Part shown: positions 42,267 through 56,117 of the stretch, piece by piece
Layout of the letters: every line of letters begins with the position of its first letter
How positions within the stretch are numbered: position 1 is the stretch's first letter
Source of the DNA: Rhodanobacter sp. C01
GTDB lineage: Bacteria > Pseudomonadota > Gammaproteobacteria > Xanthomonadales > Rhodanobacteraceae
DNA length: 64,000 nt
Assembly: GCF_002001045.1 (NCBI RefSeq)
Contig: NZ_MUNR01000003.1
Coordinates: forward strand, 1-64,000
Direction of reading: 5' to 3'
Program-made: the position numbers and the translations under genes
Notes under the pieces: generated by a model
What the model saw: only the letters and a program-made list of their open reading frames with translations
Told to the model about the DNA's origin: nothing
Database searches by the model: none

Positions 42267-42830
42267 ATGGACGGACTCGCACTGAGAAACGGCATCGGCT
42301 TCTTCAAGCGCCTGCTCGGCAGCGGCGCTGACGGGGTGCGGGCGGATTCGCGGCTGCAGACGGCATCGGGGTCCCGCATGCTGGTGGTAGACGATTCGCC
42401 GACGATCTGCGCCGTGCTGGGCAAGATGCTTGGCCAGGATGGCTACGCCGTGAGCAAGGCACTCGACGGCGAGAGCGCGATCGAGCTGGCGCGCAGCGAG
42501 CTGCCGTCGCTGATCTTCCTGGATATCGTGCTGCCCGGCATCAACGGGTTCGCCGTGCTGCGCGCACTGCGCCACGACGAGCTGACCCGGCATATCCCGA
42601 TCGTGATGATCAGCGGCAATCCGCAGGCCACCGAACAGTTCTACGCGCAGCGTTTCGGTGCCGACGACTTCATCAGGAAGCCGTTCGGCCGCGCCGATGT
42701 GGCTGCCAGCATCGACCAGCTGGTCCGCTCCGGGCGCCTGGCCGCACGCGATGTTGCGTTCGAACGGATGCTCGCAGTGGCCATGTTGCAAGATGCCAAG
42801 CCGAGCACCGTGCCGAGCCTGGCCACCTGA
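42267..42830 (+). CDS. Response regulator receiver protein (PilH/PilG-like), copy 2
   Basis: A 187-residue paralog of the regulator at 40864, with an N-terminal FFKRLLGSGADG and receiver core MLVVDDSPTICAVLGKMLGQDGY. The phosphoacceptor is Asp86 (LIFLDIVLPGING), and MISGNPQATEQFY and FIRKPFG (Lys138) complete the site. The tail differs from copy 1 (shorter, DAKPSTVPSLAT). GGAG 6 nt before the ATG. Identity is highest around the phosphorylation site and the alpha4-beta5-alpha5 face, so both may contact the same partners. Duplication followed by insertion or retention of Hsp15 between them is likely. Confidence 0.88.
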   Translation: MDGLALRNGIGFFKRLLGSGADGVRADSRLQTASGSRMLVVDDSPTICAVLGKMLGQDGYAVSKALDGESAIELARSELPSLIFLDIVLPGINGFAVLRALRHDELTRHIPIVMISGNPQATEQFYAQRFGADDFIRKPFGRADVAASIDQLVRSGRLAARDVAFERMLAVAMLQDAKPSTVPSLAT

Positions 42831-42859
42831 GCGAGACGCGAGCTTCAAAGTTCGCTAAC

Positions 42860-42896
42860 CTCGACCTGGTCTGGAATAACCAGATGCCAGGTCGAG
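42860..42896 (+). terminator. Terminator-like hairpin after response regulator 2
   Basis: CTCGACCTGG...CCAGGTCGAG outer stem with an inner TCTGG/CCAGA stem and AATAA loop. There is no T-run. It lies between the convergent regulator and katG. Confidence 0.5.
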
Positions 42897-42935
42897 CATG
42901 CTCGCCACAAGATCCCCAGGATCTATTCTCCGGGG

Positions 42936-45358
<2,423 letters not shown>

Positions 45359-45432
45359 GGCGGCCTTCCTGGCGCTGAAGGGATTTCCTGCGAGGCTACG
45401 CCCAAGGGGGCATGGGGGGAATTCGATTGTAT

Positions 45433-45469
45433 GGATACTGACGATAGCCAATGGCTATCGTCAGTATCC
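45433..45469. repeat. Perfect 17-bp inverted repeat
   Basis: GGATACTGACGATAGCC (45433-45449), AAT, GGCTATCGTCAGTATCC (45453-45469). It lies in the 650-bp interval 45132-45781, which otherwise contains only the possible 29-aa frame and the katG leader. No T-run flanks it on either side. Confidence 0.75.
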
Positions 45470-45781
45470 TCGCTGGGTGGTCATGGAGGGTTACAGGCCA
45501 TGCGAGGGTGGTGCGAGGCTCAACCATGGCTGAACAGACGCCAGGACAGTCGCGGCGACGGTCAACGTGATTCGTGGTCATGCCGTTCCCCGTGTTGTGC
45601 TAGCCAGATGATTCGACGGTCTGGATCGACGCGGGGAAGGGGTTCTCATTATTCGATCGCGGATGATTCAGCGTGCGAGCGTGGGCATGGTGCACGGATG
45701 CCGTGTTCTTACCAGGCACCGGTGTGGTTTTCTTCGATACATGTTCAATCCTGCCAATCAACATGCACGAGGCCATTACTC

Positions 45782-46141
45782 ATGAATACAAAGACGGCTT
45801 TCCGCTTCAGCCTGATGGGTCTGCTGGTATCCGCCGCGTTCGCTTCGGGCGCGGTCATGGCGCAGGCGACGCCTGATGCCACGGTGCCGGGCCACCCGCG
45901 GGTCAACGAGGTCAACAAGCGCCTGGACAACCAGCAGAATCGTATCCAGAACGGCGTGGCTGGTGGCCAGGTCAACGCCAAGCAGGAAGCGCGCGACGAA
46001 AAGCATGACTCCAATATCGCGCAGCGCGAAAGCGCCGACGAGGCCAAGCACAACGGCCATCTCACCAAACAGGAACAGCGCAACCTGAACAAGTCCGAGA
46101 ACAAGAACAGCAAGCGCATCCATCGTCAGCGGACAAATTGA
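45782..46141 (+). CDS. Small exported charged protein (Asn/Gln/Lys-rich repeats)
   Basis: The 119-residue protein has a signal peptide (MNTKTAFRFSLMGLLVSAAFASGAVMAQA). The mature part is all-helical and highly charged, with two similar halves: NQQNRIQNGVAGGQVNAKQEARDE and ADEAKHNGHLTKQEQRNLNKSENK. Each has a G.(V/L)(N/T).(K)(Q)EA/Q turn that looks like a degenerate helix-loop-helix. Similar sequences are common in gammaproteobacteria as uncharacterised exported proteins. A 14-bp hairpin follows the stop codon. No enzyme motif. Confidence 0.75.
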   Translation: MNTKTAFRFSLMGLLVSAAFASGAVMAQATPDATVPGHPRVNEVNKRLDNQQNRIQNGVAGGQVNAKQEARDEKHDSNIAQRESADEAKHNGHLTKQEQRNLNKSENKNSKRIHRQRTN

Positions 46142-46182
46142 TCGAGTTGTTGCACCTGGCACGCGACATAATGTGCTGACCG

Positions 46183-46214
46183 GAAGCCTCCCCGTGCTTG
46201 CACGGGGAGGCTTC
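46183..46214 (+). terminator. Strong hairpin after the small exported protein
   Basis: GAAGCCTCCCCGTG / CACGGGGAGGCTTC, 14 bp perfect, CTTG loop, 41 nt after the stop. No T-run follows, but the stem is very stable. Confidence 0.6.
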
Positions 46215-46373
46215 GTCGCTATGGTGGTCAAATGCCTTCCGTCAGCTCGATAGACGGATGTGTTGGGCGGGTCATCCTGTCTGAGTCTGATGCGTTCGAG
46301 TGAGTCGGTGCGCCGTCTCGCGTGCAGGCCCTCCGGATGTTCACCACACGACCCCGACAAAGCGGAGTTTTGT

Positions 46374-47285
46374 TTGCGCATACCTCGGACAAACGGTTTC
46401 CTGCTTGTGCTTTGCATGGCGTTATTGCTGAGCAGTTGCCATGGCGCGCTCTTTGCGGGGCTCAACACGACGGACGAGCAACGCGGCATCACGGCCGAAC
46501 GCAATATCGTGTTCGATGCTTCGCATCATCTCGCGCTGGATATCTATCGGCCCGCCAATGCCGGAGAGGCACCCATCGTGGTCTTCTTCTATGGAGGGGA
46601 CTGGACCCACGGCAAGCGCCAGTGGTACCGGTTCGTGGGCGCCGCGCTGGCCTCGCACGGCGTGATCGTGGTGATTCCGGACTATCGCAAATACCCCAGG
46701 GTGAAGATGGATGGATTCATGCATGATGCCGCGCACGCAGTGGCATGGGTGCACGATCACGCCAGGCAGATCGGTGGCGATGCACGCGACATCTTCGTCA
46801 TGGGCCATTCGTCGGGAGGTCAGATCGCCGCGCTGCTTGCGACCGATCCCGCCTGGCTCAGGGCCGATGGCATGAAGTCGGGTGATCTGGCCGGCTTCAT
46901 CGGACTGGCGGGCGTCTACGACTTCGTGCCGATCGCCAAGAAGGAAAAGGACATGATCGGCATGTTCGGCAGGACTACGGCCGAGCAGCGACGGGCACAG
47001 CCCATCTCGTACGTCCATGGCGCCGAGCCGCCGATGTTGCTGCTGCATGGAACGGCAGATCGCGAAGTCACACCGTCGAACAGCAAGTCGCTGGCGCAGG
47101 CGATGAGGGCCCAGCGCGAAGACGTGAGCCTGAAGCTTTATCCGGACATCGGCCACCTGGGATTGCTGTTTTCGATATCGCGACCGCTGCGCGAGCACGC
47201 ACCGACGCTGGATGACGTGCTGGTGTTCATCCATGCGCACGAGAAAGACGGTGTGAGCGATGCGGTGCATCTCACCTCGTCGTAG
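46374..47285 (+). CDS. Alpha/beta hydrolase lipoprotein (carboxylesterase-like)
   Basis: A 303-residue esterase with a lipoprotein signal (MRIPRTNGFLLVLCMALLLSSC). Oxyanion motif VVFFYGGDW (HGG-like), nucleophile GHSSGG, acid in LLHGTADREV and His in PDIGHLGLL place it in the BD-FAE/hormone-sensitive-lipase-like group. The start is a TTG at 46374 with GGAG 7 nt before it, which puts the lipobox at the expected distance. An upstream in-frame ATG at 46290 would add an unlikely N-terminus. It is probably anchored to the outer membrane or periplasm. Substrate unknown. Confidence 0.75.
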   Translation: MRIPRTNGFLLVLCMALLLSSCHGALFAGLNTTDEQRGITAERNIVFDASHHLALDIYRPANAGEAPIVVFFYGGDWTHGKRQWYRFVGAALASHGVIVVIPDYRKYPRVKMDGFMHDAAHAVAWVHDHARQIGGDARDIFVMGHSSGGQIAALLATDPAWLRADGMKSGDLAGFIGLAGVYDFVPIAKKEKDMIGMFGRTTAEQRRAQPISYVHGAEPPMLLLHGTADREVTPSNSKSLAQAMRAQREDVSLKLYPDIGHLGLLFSISRPLREHAPTLDDVLVFIHAHEKDGVSDAVHLTSS

Positions 47286-47340
47286 GAGGTCCCGGAGAGG
47301 CCGACCTGGCGATGGCTTGGAAGCGAAACCCGCAGTGAAC

Positions 47341-49917
47341 TCAGGTTAGCGATTTCAGCCGGTACAGCGCTTCCAACGCCTCACGCGGAGTCAGCGCATC
47401 CGGATCGATCCCGTCCAGTGCACGCTCCATCGCCGAGGGTTGCGCCGGTGTGAACAGGCCAAGTTGCAGCGAGGTCTCGGTTGCAGGCCTGGCTGCCGAT
47501 GCATGGTTGTGCATGCCACGCTCCAGCTCGGTCAGCGTGCGTCGTGCATCGGCGATCACTGACTTCGGCAGGCCAGCCAGCGCCGCTACCTGCAGACCGA
47601 AGCTGCGGTTCGCGGGGCCATCCTTCACAGCATGCATGAACACCAGTTGCTCGCCGTATTCGACCGCGTCGAGATGCACGTTGGCGATAGCCGTGTACTC
47701 GCCGGCCAGCTCGGTGAGTTCGAAATAATGGGTGGCGAACAGCGTGTAGGCGCGGCTGTTGCGCGCCAGATGCACAGCGGCAGCGCGTGCGAGTGAAAGT
47801 CCGTCGTAGGTGCTGGTGCCACGGCCAACTTCGTCCATCAGTACCAGGCTGTGCTCGGTCGCGTTGTGCAGGATGTTCGCCGTTTCGCTCATTTCCACCA
47901 TGAAGGTGGACTGGCCACGCGAGAGGTCGTCGCCGGCACCGATGCGGGTGAAGATGCGGTCAATCGGACCGATGACGGCATGTGATGCCGGTACATAGCT
48001 GCCGATATGCGCGAGCAGAACGATCAATGCGTTCTGCCGCATGTAGGTCGATTTGCCGCCCATGTTCGGGCCGGTGATGACCAGCATGCGGCGGGCGTCG
48101 CCGAGCGCGAGGTCGTTCGGCTCGAACGGTTCGTCGCGCACCTTTTCCACCACCGGATGACGGCCACGTTCGATCGTTATGCCGGGCTCATCGGTGAGTT
48201 CCGGAGCGGTCCAGTCCAGCGCCTCGGCCCGCTCGGCCAGGGTGGCGAGCACGTCGAGTTCCGCCATCGCGGCGGCGGCTGTCTTCAGTGGTTCGAGTTT
48301 CCCGGTCAACGTGTCGAGCAGTGCCTCGTACAGCGCGCGTTCGCGCATCAGCGAACGCTCCTTAGCCGACAGCACCTTGTCCTCGAAGGTCTTCAGTTCC
48401 TCGGTGATGTAACGCTCTGCATTCTTGGTGGTCTGCCGGCGCGTGTAGTGCGTGGGCGCCTTGTCCGACTGCGCCTTGGTGATCTCGATGTAGTAGCCGT
48501 GCACGCGGTTGTAGCCCACCTTGAGCGTGCTGATGCCGCTGGCGGCTTTCTCTCGCTCCTCCAGTTCGACCAGATACTGGTCGGCGTGGGTGGACAGGCG
48601 GCGCAGCTCGTCGAGTTCGGCGTCGTAACCGTCGGCGACCACACCGCCATCGCGCTGCAGTACCGGCGGCTGCGCCACGATCGCGCGGGCGAGCAAGGTG
48701 GCACTGTCGGCGTGATCGCCGATGCGTTCGACCAGCGCATGCAATAGCGGGCTGTCCAGCGCGGCAATCTGTTCGCGCAACACCGGCGCGGCAGCGAGGC
48801 CATCGCGCAAGGTGGACAGATCGCGCGGTCGTGCCGAGCGCAGCGCGACGCGGGCGAGAATGCGTTCCAGGTCGCCGATGCCGCGCAACTGTTCGCGCAA
48901 CGCGTCATAGCGGCGGCTGTCGATCAGGGTGCCGATCGCCTGATGGCGACGGCGCAGCAGTTCGCGCGAACGCAGCGGGCGATTCAGCCAGCGGCGCAGC
49001 AGGCGCGCGCCCATCGGTGTCACGGTCTCGTCGAGCACGCCGAGCAGGGTATGTTCGGTGCGGCCGCTTGGATGCGTATCCAGCTCCAGGTTGCGTCGCG
49101 TTGCGGCGTCCAGCGCGATCGTCTCGCTGGCGCTCTCCACTGCCATGCCGGTGAGGTGCGGTAGCGCACTCTTCTGGGTTTCCTCGACATAGCCGAGCAG
49201 ACAGCCGGCCGCGGCGGTGGCGAGCGGCAGGTTGTCCACACCGAAGCCGCCGAGGTCGCGGGTGCCGAAGAAGCGGTTGAGCTCGCGCTTGGCCGCATCG
49301 CTGTCGAAGTGCCAGGGTGGCCGCTTGCGCAGGCCCGGCAGGCTGCTGACGAGTTTTGGCCAGACGACACTTTCGTCGACCAGGGTTTCGGCAGGCTGCA
49401 ATCGGGCCAGTTCGGCGGCGAGTGCTTCGGCATGTGGCACTTCGCTGAGCAGAAAGCGGCCGCTGGACAGGTCGACCCAGGCGAGACCGTACGCACCATT
49501 CGATCCTGCCGCGATCGCCAGCAGCAGATTGTCGCGGCGCTCCTCCAGCAGTGCCGCATCGGTCACCGTGCCAGGCGTGACGATGCGCACCACCTTGCGT
49601 TCGACGATGCCCTTGGCCAGCGCCGGGTCACCCATCTGCTCGCAGATGGCCACCGATTCGCCGAGGCGCACGAGCCGCGCCAGATAATTCTCGGCCGCGT
49701 GATACGGCACGCCAGCCATCGGAATCGGCGCACCTCCCGACTGCCCGCGCTGGGTCAGCGTGATGTCGAGCAGCCGTGCTGCCTTGCGCGCGTCGTCATA
49801 GAACAGCTCGTAGAAATCGCCCATGCGGAAGAACAGCAATACCTCGGGGTACTCGGCCTTGGCCGTGAGGTATTGGCGCATGAACGGGGTGTGCTGGGAG
49901 AGATCGTCGTGGCTCAT
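47341..49917 (-). CDS. mutS: DNA mismatch repair protein MutS
   Basis: The 858-residue mismatch sensor binds mispairs as a dimer and recruits MutL on ATP binding. The N-terminal mismatch-binding domain has the Phe-x-Glu motif in [11 protein letters not shown]. The ATPase has Walker [26 protein letters not shown], Walker [17 protein letters not shown], and the HTH C-terminal region. The ATG at 49917 ([17 protein letters not shown]) is preferred over a longer frame. It is divergent from pncC, and recA, recX and alaS follow on the other strand, making a repair-rich neighbourhood. Confidence 0.97.
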   Translation of the reverse strand: MSHDDLSQHTPFMRQYLTAKAEYPEVLLFFRMGDFYELFYDDARKAARLLDITLTQRGQSGGAPIPMAGVPYHAAENYLARLVRLGESVAICEQMGDPALAKGIVERKVVRIVTPGTVTDAALLEERRDNLLLAIAAGSNGAYGLAWVDLSSGRFLLSEVPHAEALAAELARLQPAETLVDESVVWPKLVSSLPGLRKRPPWHFDSDAAKRELNRFFGTRDLGGFGVDNLPLATAAAGCLLGYVEETQKSALPHLTGMAVESASETIALDAATRRNLELDTHPSGRTEHTLLGVLDETVTPMGARLLRRWLNRPLRSRELLRRRHQAIGTLIDSRRYDALREQLRGIGDLERILARVALRSARPRDLSTLRDGLAAAPVLREQIAALDSPLLHALVERIGDHADSATLLARAIVAQPPVLQRDGGVVADGYDAELDELRRLSTHADQYLVELEEREKAASGISTLKVGYNRVHGYYIEITKAQSDKAPTHYTRRQTTKNAERYITEELKTFEDKVLSAKERSLMRERALYEALLDTLTGKLEPLKTAAAAMAELDVLATLAERAEALDWTAPELTDEPGITIERGRHPVVEKVRDEPFEPNDLALGDARRMLVITGPNMGGKSTYMRQNALIVLLAHIGSYVPASHAVIGPIDRIFTRIGAGDDLSRGQSTFMVEMSETANILHNATEHSLVLMDEVGRGTSTYDGLSLARAAAVHLARNSRAYTLFATHYFELTELAGEYTAIANVHLDAVEYGEQLVFMHAVKDGPANRSFGLQVAALAGLPKSVIADARRTLTELERGMHNHASAARPATETSLQLGLFTPAQPSAMERALDGIDPDALTPREALEALYRLKSLT

Positions 49918-50006
49918 GCAATGCAAGTCTTGGCGTAGTCGCGTGGAACGGGTAGAACGGTGCCCTTGCGCGTGACGCAAGGTGCATTCAAGTTCGGGAG
50001 TCTCGC

Positions 50007-50516
50007 ATGGAGTTGTTGTCCGTTCCTACCGATGCCGAGTTGCTGGCGCTTGCCGCCGAGGTCGCGACCGAAGTGCAACGGTGCCGGTTGATGCTGGTCA
50101 CGGCCGAATCCTGCACGGGTGGCTGGCTGGCCAAGACGCTGACCGACCTGCCTGGCAGCTCGGCCTGGTTCGACGCGGGCATGGTGACCTACAGCTACGA
50201 AGCCAAGGAGGCATTGCTTGGGGTCAATCCACGCACGCTCGAACACACCGGTGCGGTCAGCGAGGAAACCGTGCTGGAGATGGTTTCCGGTGCACTGGCG
50301 CGCTTCGGTGCTGGCGTGGCGGTGGCGGTGACCGGTATTGCCGGGCCATCCGGCGGTACGCCGGGCAAGCCGGTTGGTACGGTGTGGGTCGGCTGGAAGC
50401 GTCGTGGCGGTTACGGGCACGCGCGAATGTTCCACTTTCCGGGTGATCGAGAAGCCGTTCGGCGGCAGACGGTGGCCGCGGCGCTCATCGGTTTGCGGAA
50501 AACCCTGACCGAGTGA
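50007..50516 (+). CDS. pncC: Nicotinamide-nucleotide amidase (CinA C-terminal domain)
   Basis: The 169-aa stand-alone CinA-C domain converts nicotinamide mononucleotide to nicotinate mononucleotide, recycling NMN released by DNA ligase. It carries [30 protein letters not shown] and TGIAGPSGG. It precedes recA as in many gammaproteobacteria (pncC-recA-recX). Length is that of E. coli YgaD/PncC. GGGAG upstream of the ATG supports the start. Confidence 0.94.
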   Translation: MELLSVPTDAELLALAAEVATEVQRCRLMLVTAESCTGGWLAKTLTDLPGSSAWFDAGMVTYSYEAKEALLGVNPRTLEHTGAVSEETVLEMVSGALARFGAGVAVAVTGIAGPSGGTPGKPVGTVWVGWKRRGGYGHARMFHFPGDREAVRRQTVAAALIGLRKTLTE

Positions 50517-50653
50517 GGCGCCACCTGCTGCCAGACCGGCTTGACCGGTATGGGATACTGGCCGCATTGCAGCCGATCATCCCTTGATCGCAGCCCGTGA
50601 GACCCGATCCGGGCATCATGCACCCCATTCACAGCCCAACCGGATACAAGACG

Positions 50654-51691
<1,038 letters not shown>

Positions 51692-51721
51692 TTCGTGCCC
51701 GTTCGTGATTCATTGCAGGAG

Positions 51722-51748
51722 ACATGGCCCGGCTTGTCCGGGCCATGT
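51722..51748 (+). terminator. recA-recX intergenic hairpin (partial terminator/attenuator)
   Basis: ACATGGCCCGG / CCGGGCCATGT, 11 bp perfect with a CTTGT loop, 31 nt after the recA stop. In E. coli a hairpin at this place limits recX read-through to a small fraction of recA messages. The same function is likely here. There is no long T-run. Confidence 0.65.
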
Positions 51749-51762
51749 CCGTTTGCGTGACC

Positions 51763-52299
51763 ATGAAGCGCGTTCCCGGCAAGGACAGGGACCAGCCCGG
51801 CGGCAATCAAGCCAACGGGGATCGGCCGGCCAAGCCGAAGCGCAGCGCCTACGACAAGGCGCTGGGCCTGCTGGCCCGTCGCGAGCATTCGCGGCGCGAG
51901 CTGAAGACCAAGCTCCGCCAGGGCGGCTACGAGGGCGAGGAAACCGGCGCCGCGCTGGACCGCCTCGGCGAACAGCACTACCAGGACGACGATCGTTTTG
52001 CGGAAGTGCTGCTGCGCAGCCGGATTACGCAGGGTTATGGCCCGGTGCGCCTGCGCGTGGAGCTGAAGAGTCACGGGCTGGCCGATGCCCGGATTCGCGA
52101 GTTGCTGGACGCGGCCGAGGTCGACTGGGAGGCTTTGGCCGCTGCCCAGTTGCGCCGCCGCTATGGCGGTGCAGGCACCACGGACCCCGCCGAACGTGGC
52201 CGCCGGGCGCAATTCCTCTTGCGCCGCGGCTTTCCGGCCGCCACAGTACGGAGTGTTACCCACGCCGACGTGGACGACGCTGCCGACGATATCCCCTGA
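51763..52299 (+). CDS. recX: RecA modulator RecX
   Basis: A 178-residue helical protein that caps RecA filaments and inhibits strand exchange. Three RecX repeats begin after a basic, disordered N-terminus: [54 protein letters not shown] and [18 protein letters not shown] at 51763 is chosen because starts at 51724 and 51745 fall inside the recA-recX hairpin; the choice changes only the non-conserved N-terminus. It is cotranscribed with recA. Confidence 0.9.
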   Translation: MKRVPGKDRDQPGGNQANGDRPAKPKRSAYDKALGLLARREHSRRELKTKLRQGGYEGEETGAALDRLGEQHYQDDDRFAEVLLRSRITQGYGPVRLRVELKSHGLADARIRELLDAAEVDWEALAAAQLRRRYGGAGTTDPAERGRRAQFLLRRGFPAATVRSVTHADVDDAADDIP

Positions 52300-52375
52300 A
52301 ATCCATCGTCCGAGGATGATGGATGGACTGATCGCGGCGGTGCCGCCATGGCGTGGCCTTCTACCGCTTGCCGCC

Positions 52376-55027
52376 ATGACCCGCATGAAAACTGCCGAAA
52401 TCCGCTCTGCCTTCCTCGATTATTTCCGTTCCAAGGACCACACCATCGTGCCGTCCAGCTCGCTGGTGCCGTCCAGCGACCCGACCTTGTTGTTCACCAA
52501 CTCGGGCATGGTGCAGTTCAAGAACGTGTTCCTCGGCAGCGAAAAACCTGGATACGTCCGGGCGGCGGACGTGCAGCGCTGCCTGCGTGCCGGTGGCAAG
52601 CACAACGACCTCGATGCCGTGGGTTACACCGCGCGTCATCACACGTTCTTCGAGATGCTCGGCAACTGGTCGTTCGGCGATTACTTCAAGCGCGGCGCGA
52701 TTCTCTACGCGTGGGAATTGCTGACCAGCGTGTTCAAGCTGCCGGCCGACAAGCTGTGGGTCACCGTCTATCACACCGACGACGAGGCCTACGGCATCTG
52801 GAACAAGGAAGTCGGTGTTCCCGCAGAGCGCATCGTGCGCATCGGTGACAACAAGGGCGCACCGTTCGCCTCCGACAATTTCTGGCAGATGGCCGATACC
52901 GGTCCGTGCGGCCCGTGCACCGAGATCTTCTTCGACCATGGCGCCGGGATCGCCGGTGGTCCGCCCGGTTCACCGGACGAGGACGGCGACCGTTACATCG
53001 AGATCTGGAACCTGGTGTTCATGCAGTTCGACCGCGCACCTGACGGCACGCTGAGTCCGCTGCCGGCGCCGTGCGTGGACACTGGCATGGGCCTGGAACG
53101 CCTCGCCGCCGTGCTGCAGCACGTGCATTCCAATTATGAGATCGATCTGTTCGCGCATCTGATCCGTGTGGCGGGTGAACTCACCAGTACAAAGGATCTG
53201 GCCAACAAGTCGCTGCGCGTGATCGCCGATCACATCCGCGCCTGTTCCTTCCTGATCGTTGATGGCGTGTTGCCTTCCAACGAAGGCCGCGGCTACGTGT
53301 TGCGCCGGATCATCCGCCGCGCGTTGCGGCATGGCTGGATGCTTGGAGTGCGTGGCGACTTTTTCTGGAAGATGGTCCAGCCGCTGGCCGAGGAAATGGG
53401 CGAGGCCTATCCCGAGTTGTCGGCCAAGCAGGCGTTCGTGGAGGATGCGCTGCGCACCGAGGAACAGCGTTTCGGCGAGACGCTGGAAAACGGCATGCGC
53501 TTGTTCGACGACATCGCCGATAAGAGCCGGGCAGGGAAATCAGGCAAGACCATCCCGGGTGTCGATGCGTTCCGCCTCTACGACACTTATGGTTTTCCGG
53601 TCGATCTCACGGCGGACATTGCGCGCGAGCGTGGCCTCGACGTGGACATGGTCGGTTTCGAGCAGGCCATGAACGAACAGCGCGAGCGTGCCCGTGCCGC
53701 CGGTCGCTTCGAGGCCAAGGGCCAGATGCCGGCAGAGCTGGCCAGCCAGCTCAAGCCCACGGTCTTCCTCGGTTACGAGACGTTGCACGGCCAGAACGGC
53801 AAGGTGCTCGGCATTGTGCGTGGCGGCAAGCAGGTCGATCAGCTTGGCGAAGGCGAAGAAGGACTGGTGATCCTCGATCGCACGCCGTTCTATGCGGAGT
53901 CGGGCGGCCAGGTCGGTGATACCGGCGAGTTGCGCAATGCTGCGGGCCGTTTCGAAGTCGGCGACACGTTGAAAATGGGTGGTGTGTTTTTCGGCCATGC
54001 CGGCCGCTGGCACGGTACGCAGCCGCTGCGTACCGGTGATGTCGTCGAAGCCAGTGTGGATGCTGCACGTCGCCAGGCGATCGTGCTCAATCACTCGGCG
54101 ACGCACCTGCTGCACGCCGCGTTGCGCGAAGTGTTGGGCGATCATGTCACGCAAAAGGGTTCGCTGGTGGCGCCGGAGCGTCTGCGTTTTGACTTTTCGC
54201 ACTTCAAGCCGATGAGCCCCGACGAACTGGCTCGGGTGGAGGCTATGGTGAATGCCGAGGTGCGTCGCAATGCGACCGCCGAAGTGCACAACATGGGCTA
54301 CGACCAGGCAATCGAGTTCGGCGCGATGGCCCTGTTCGGCGAGAAGTACGGCGACGAAGTGCGCGTGCTGAAGATGGGTGACTTCTCTACCGAGCTGTGC
54401 GGCGGCACCCACGTCGCTCGCACGGGTGACATCGGCCTGTTCAAGCTCGTCAGCGAGGCTGGCGTGGCCTCCGGCGTGCGTCGCATCGAGGCCGTCACCG
54501 GCGCGGGTGCGCTTGCTTACGTTGCCGATGAGGAGCGTCGCCTGGGCGAGCTGTCGCAACTGCTTTCGAGTAGTGGCGACGATGCCGTGGAGAAATTGCG
54601 CCAGCTGTTCGACAGGCAGAAGAAGCTCGAGCGCGAACTGGACTCGTTGCGCAGCAAGGCGGCGGGTTCCGCCACCGCGGATCTGGCTGGCTCCGCAAAG
54701 GATGTTGGCGGCATCAAGGTGGTTGCCGCGCGACTGGAAGGGCTGGATGCCAAGTCATTGCGCGACAGCGTGGACCAGCTCAAGCAGCAGCTCGGCGACT
54801 GCGTGATCCTGCTGGCGGGTGCGGCGGAAGGTCGCGTTTCGCTGATCGCCGGCGTGCATGGCAAGGCGCTTGGCCGGGTCAAGGCGGGCAACGTGGTGGC
54901 ACATGTTGCCGCCCAGATCGACGGCAAGGGTGGTGGTCGTCCGGACATGGCCCAGGGTGGTGGCTTGGATGCGCCCAACCTGCCATCCGTCCTGTCGGAA
55001 CTCCCTGACTGGATTTCAAGTCAGTGA
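52376..55027 (+). CDS. alaS: Alanyl-tRNA synthetase
   Basis: An 883-residue class II synthetase with complete architecture. The aminoacylation domain starts [18 protein letters not shown]. The tRNA-recognition domain is followed by the editing domain with zinc ligands HSATHLLH and CGGTH, and then the C-Ala oligomerisation domain with [12 protein letters not shown]. The ATG at 52376 ([10 protein letters not shown]) or the one at 52385 is the start, and no ribosome site decides. Order recX-alaS-csrA is the conserved gammaproteobacterial arrangement. Confidence 0.97.
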   Translation: MTRMKTAEIRSAFLDYFRSKDHTIVPSSSLVPSSDPTLLFTNSGMVQFKNVFLGSEKPGYVRAADVQRCLRAGGKHNDLDAVGYTARHHTFFEMLGNWSFGDYFKRGAILYAWELLTSVFKLPADKLWVTVYHTDDEAYGIWNKEVGVPAERIVRIGDNKGAPFASDNFWQMADTGPCGPCTEIFFDHGAGIAGGPPGSPDEDGDRYIEIWNLVFMQFDRAPDGTLSPLPAPCVDTGMGLERLAAVLQHVHSNYEIDLFAHLIRVAGELTSTKDLANKSLRVIADHIRACSFLIVDGVLPSNEGRGYVLRRIIRRALRHGWMLGVRGDFFWKMVQPLAEEMGEAYPELSAKQAFVEDALRTEEQRFGETLENGMRLFDDIADKSRAGKSGKTIPGVDAFRLYDTYGFPVDLTADIARERGLDVDMVGFEQAMNEQRERARAAGRFEAKGQMPAELASQLKPTVFLGYETLHGQNGKVLGIVRGGKQVDQLGEGEEGLVILDRTPFYAESGGQVGDTGELRNAAGRFEVGDTLKMGGVFFGHAGRWHGTQPLRTGDVVEASVDAARRQAIVLNHSATHLLHAALREVLGDHVTQKGSLVAPERLRFDFSHFKPMSPDELARVEAMVNAEVRRNATAEVHNMGYDQAIEFGAMALFGEKYGDEVRVLKMGDFSTELCGGTHVARTGDIGLFKLVSEAGVASGVRRIEAVTGAGALAYVADEERRLGELSQLLSSSGDDAVEKLRQLFDRQKKLERELDSLRSKAAGSATADLAGSAKDVGGIKVVAARLEGLDAKSLRDSVDQLKQQLGDCVILLAGAAEGRVSLIAGVHGKALGRVKAGNVVAHVAAQIDGKGGGRPDMAQGGGLDAPNLPSVLSELPDWISSQ

Positions 55028-55290
55028 ATGCAGCCTGCATAGACCAATTGTCGCCACCTGAACGCATTGCACAGGGTAATCAGGCTCAGTTAGTATCGAC
55101 GGAGTGTCGACGTCGCCGGTATGCGGTGGCATCGCCAGTCAGGACGCTCAGAAGGTGTTTTGGCTGTGAGCCGGGAAGGCGGTAGGGCCTTCGGCGGATC
55201 AATCGTCGAACTGTGGATGGATGGGCTCAGGGGTGAGGCGCCGTCGATTTGCAGGCCTGTGACCAACAGTAATTAATGGAGTAGGAAATC

Positions 55291-55494
55291 ATGTTGATTC
55301 TGACCCGCAGGGTCGGTGAAACCCTGATGATCGGCGACGAGGTGACCGTCACCGTTCTGGGCGTGAAGGGCAATCAGGTGCGTATCGGCATCAATGCGCC
55401 CAAGAACGTAGCCGTCCACCGCGAGGAAATCTACCAGCGGATCAAGGGCGAAAATGATGGCGGTAGCTCGCCGGAAGGTTCGGCCGAACACTGA
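55291..55494 (+). CDS. csrA: Carbon storage regulator CsrA
   Basis: A 67-residue RNA-binding global regulator that blocks translation at GGA-containing leaders. It has the canonical [34 protein letters not shown], with Arg44-region residues ([12 protein letters not shown]) required for RNA contact. Its own leader carries GGAG and GGA right before the ATG, compatible with autoregulation. The 263-bp gap to alaS holds its promoter region and a hairpin (AAGGC/GCCTT near 55178), but no gene. Confidence 0.97.
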   Translation: MLILTRRVGETLMIGDEVTVTVLGVKGNQVRIGINAPKNVAVHREEIYQRIKGENDGGSSPEGSAEH

Positions 55495-55509
55495 TCACGC
55501 ATCGAGGAC

Positions 55510-55538
55510 TTTACCTTGACCTCGCCGGTCAGTATCCT
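55510..55538 (+). promoter_or_regulatory. Candidate promoter of tRNA-Ser
   Basis: TTTACC (55510) and TATCCT (55533) with a 17-bp spacer, about 33 nt before the mature tRNA 5' end. Each hexamer matches consensus at four positions. Confidence 0.4.
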
Positions 55539-55570
55539 TGCCGGCTCCGCAGCAATGCGGGAAAGAACCC

Positions 55571-55663
55571 GGAGAGATGCCCGAGTGGCCGAAGGGGCTC
55601 CCCTGCTAAGGGAGTATAGGGTCAAAAGCCTTATCGAGGGTTCGAATCCCTCTCTCTCCGCCA
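55571..55663 (+). tRNA. tRNA-Ser (anticodon GCU)
   Basis: A class II tRNA. The acceptor GGAGAGA pairs with TCTCTCC (55653-55659), G73 is followed by genome-encoded CCA, and the anticodon stem-loop CTCCCCTGCTAAGGGAGT gives GCU. A long variable arm and T-arm GAGGGTTCGAATCCCTC complete it. tRNA-Ser downstream of csrA is a conserved arrangement. Its 3' end is a common integration site for mobile elements, and foreign DNA begins shortly after. Confidence 0.97.
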
Positions 55664-55675
55664 GATACGCAACTA

Positions 55676-55700
55676 AGCCCCTGAAATGCGGGGCTTTTTT
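55676..55700 (+). terminator. Rho-independent terminator of tRNA-Ser
   Basis: AGCCCC / GGGGCT stem, 8-nt loop, followed directly by TTTTT. Confidence 0.85.
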
Positions 55701-56085
55701 GTGGCTGAAATTTACCTACCCATGATTTTACCCATGCCAAGGATGGCCTTTGGAAAGGTCGTTTCTGGACTGGTGAAGCGGATTCGATTTTCAGTCCTAG
55801 TCGCGAATCAAGGGTTGATACAGCCACGTGCCGAGCTTCGCAAGGCCGAGTAGGAGACCCCAAAACCCTGCCGCATTTCGAGCCACTATTCAAGCAAGCG
55901 ATATTGATCCTGGGTGAGCTGCGCCAGGTAACCCGATAGCTGATGGAAGTTTTGAGGCTGGTCAGCGTGTAGGTCGCGGACCTCATCGCGGTGACGGCAA
56001 ATTAACGCGTCAGCATGGCGGGGAAGGGGCTCATGTGAACCCCGAATCCCCACATCTGTGGAGAGTTAGTGTTGCAAGACGAAAC
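55701..56085. other. Non-coding stretch after tRNA-Ser
   Basis: No supported gene. A minus-strand open frame that crosses the tRNA (containing GGERGIRTLDKA) is a tRNA-derived artefact. The sequence TTTACCTACCCATGATTTTACCCAT near 55710 resembles the wording often found where integrase genes begin next to tRNAs, but no integrase follows; at most it is a remnant. Confidence 0.4.
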
Positions 56086-56112
56086 AAAAAAAACCGCCCT
56101 TGGGCGGTTTTT
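56086..56112. terminator. Bidirectional terminator
   Basis: An A-tract, AAACCGCCC / GGGCGGTTT stem and T-tract work on both strands. On the minus strand it directly follows the tRNA-like 3' fragment at 56118-56148. Confidence 0.75.
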
Positions 56113-56117
56113 GAAGT

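Noticed and set aside
50517..50653. LexA/SOS box before recA
   Set aside because: Neither CTGT-N8-ACAG nor the TTAG-N6-TACTA type could be found; regulation by LexA is not claimed.
55606..55986. 126-codon frame containing GGERGIRTLDKA
   Set aside because: That peptide is the translation of the tRNA-Ser T-arm and acceptor region, a known annotation artefact.
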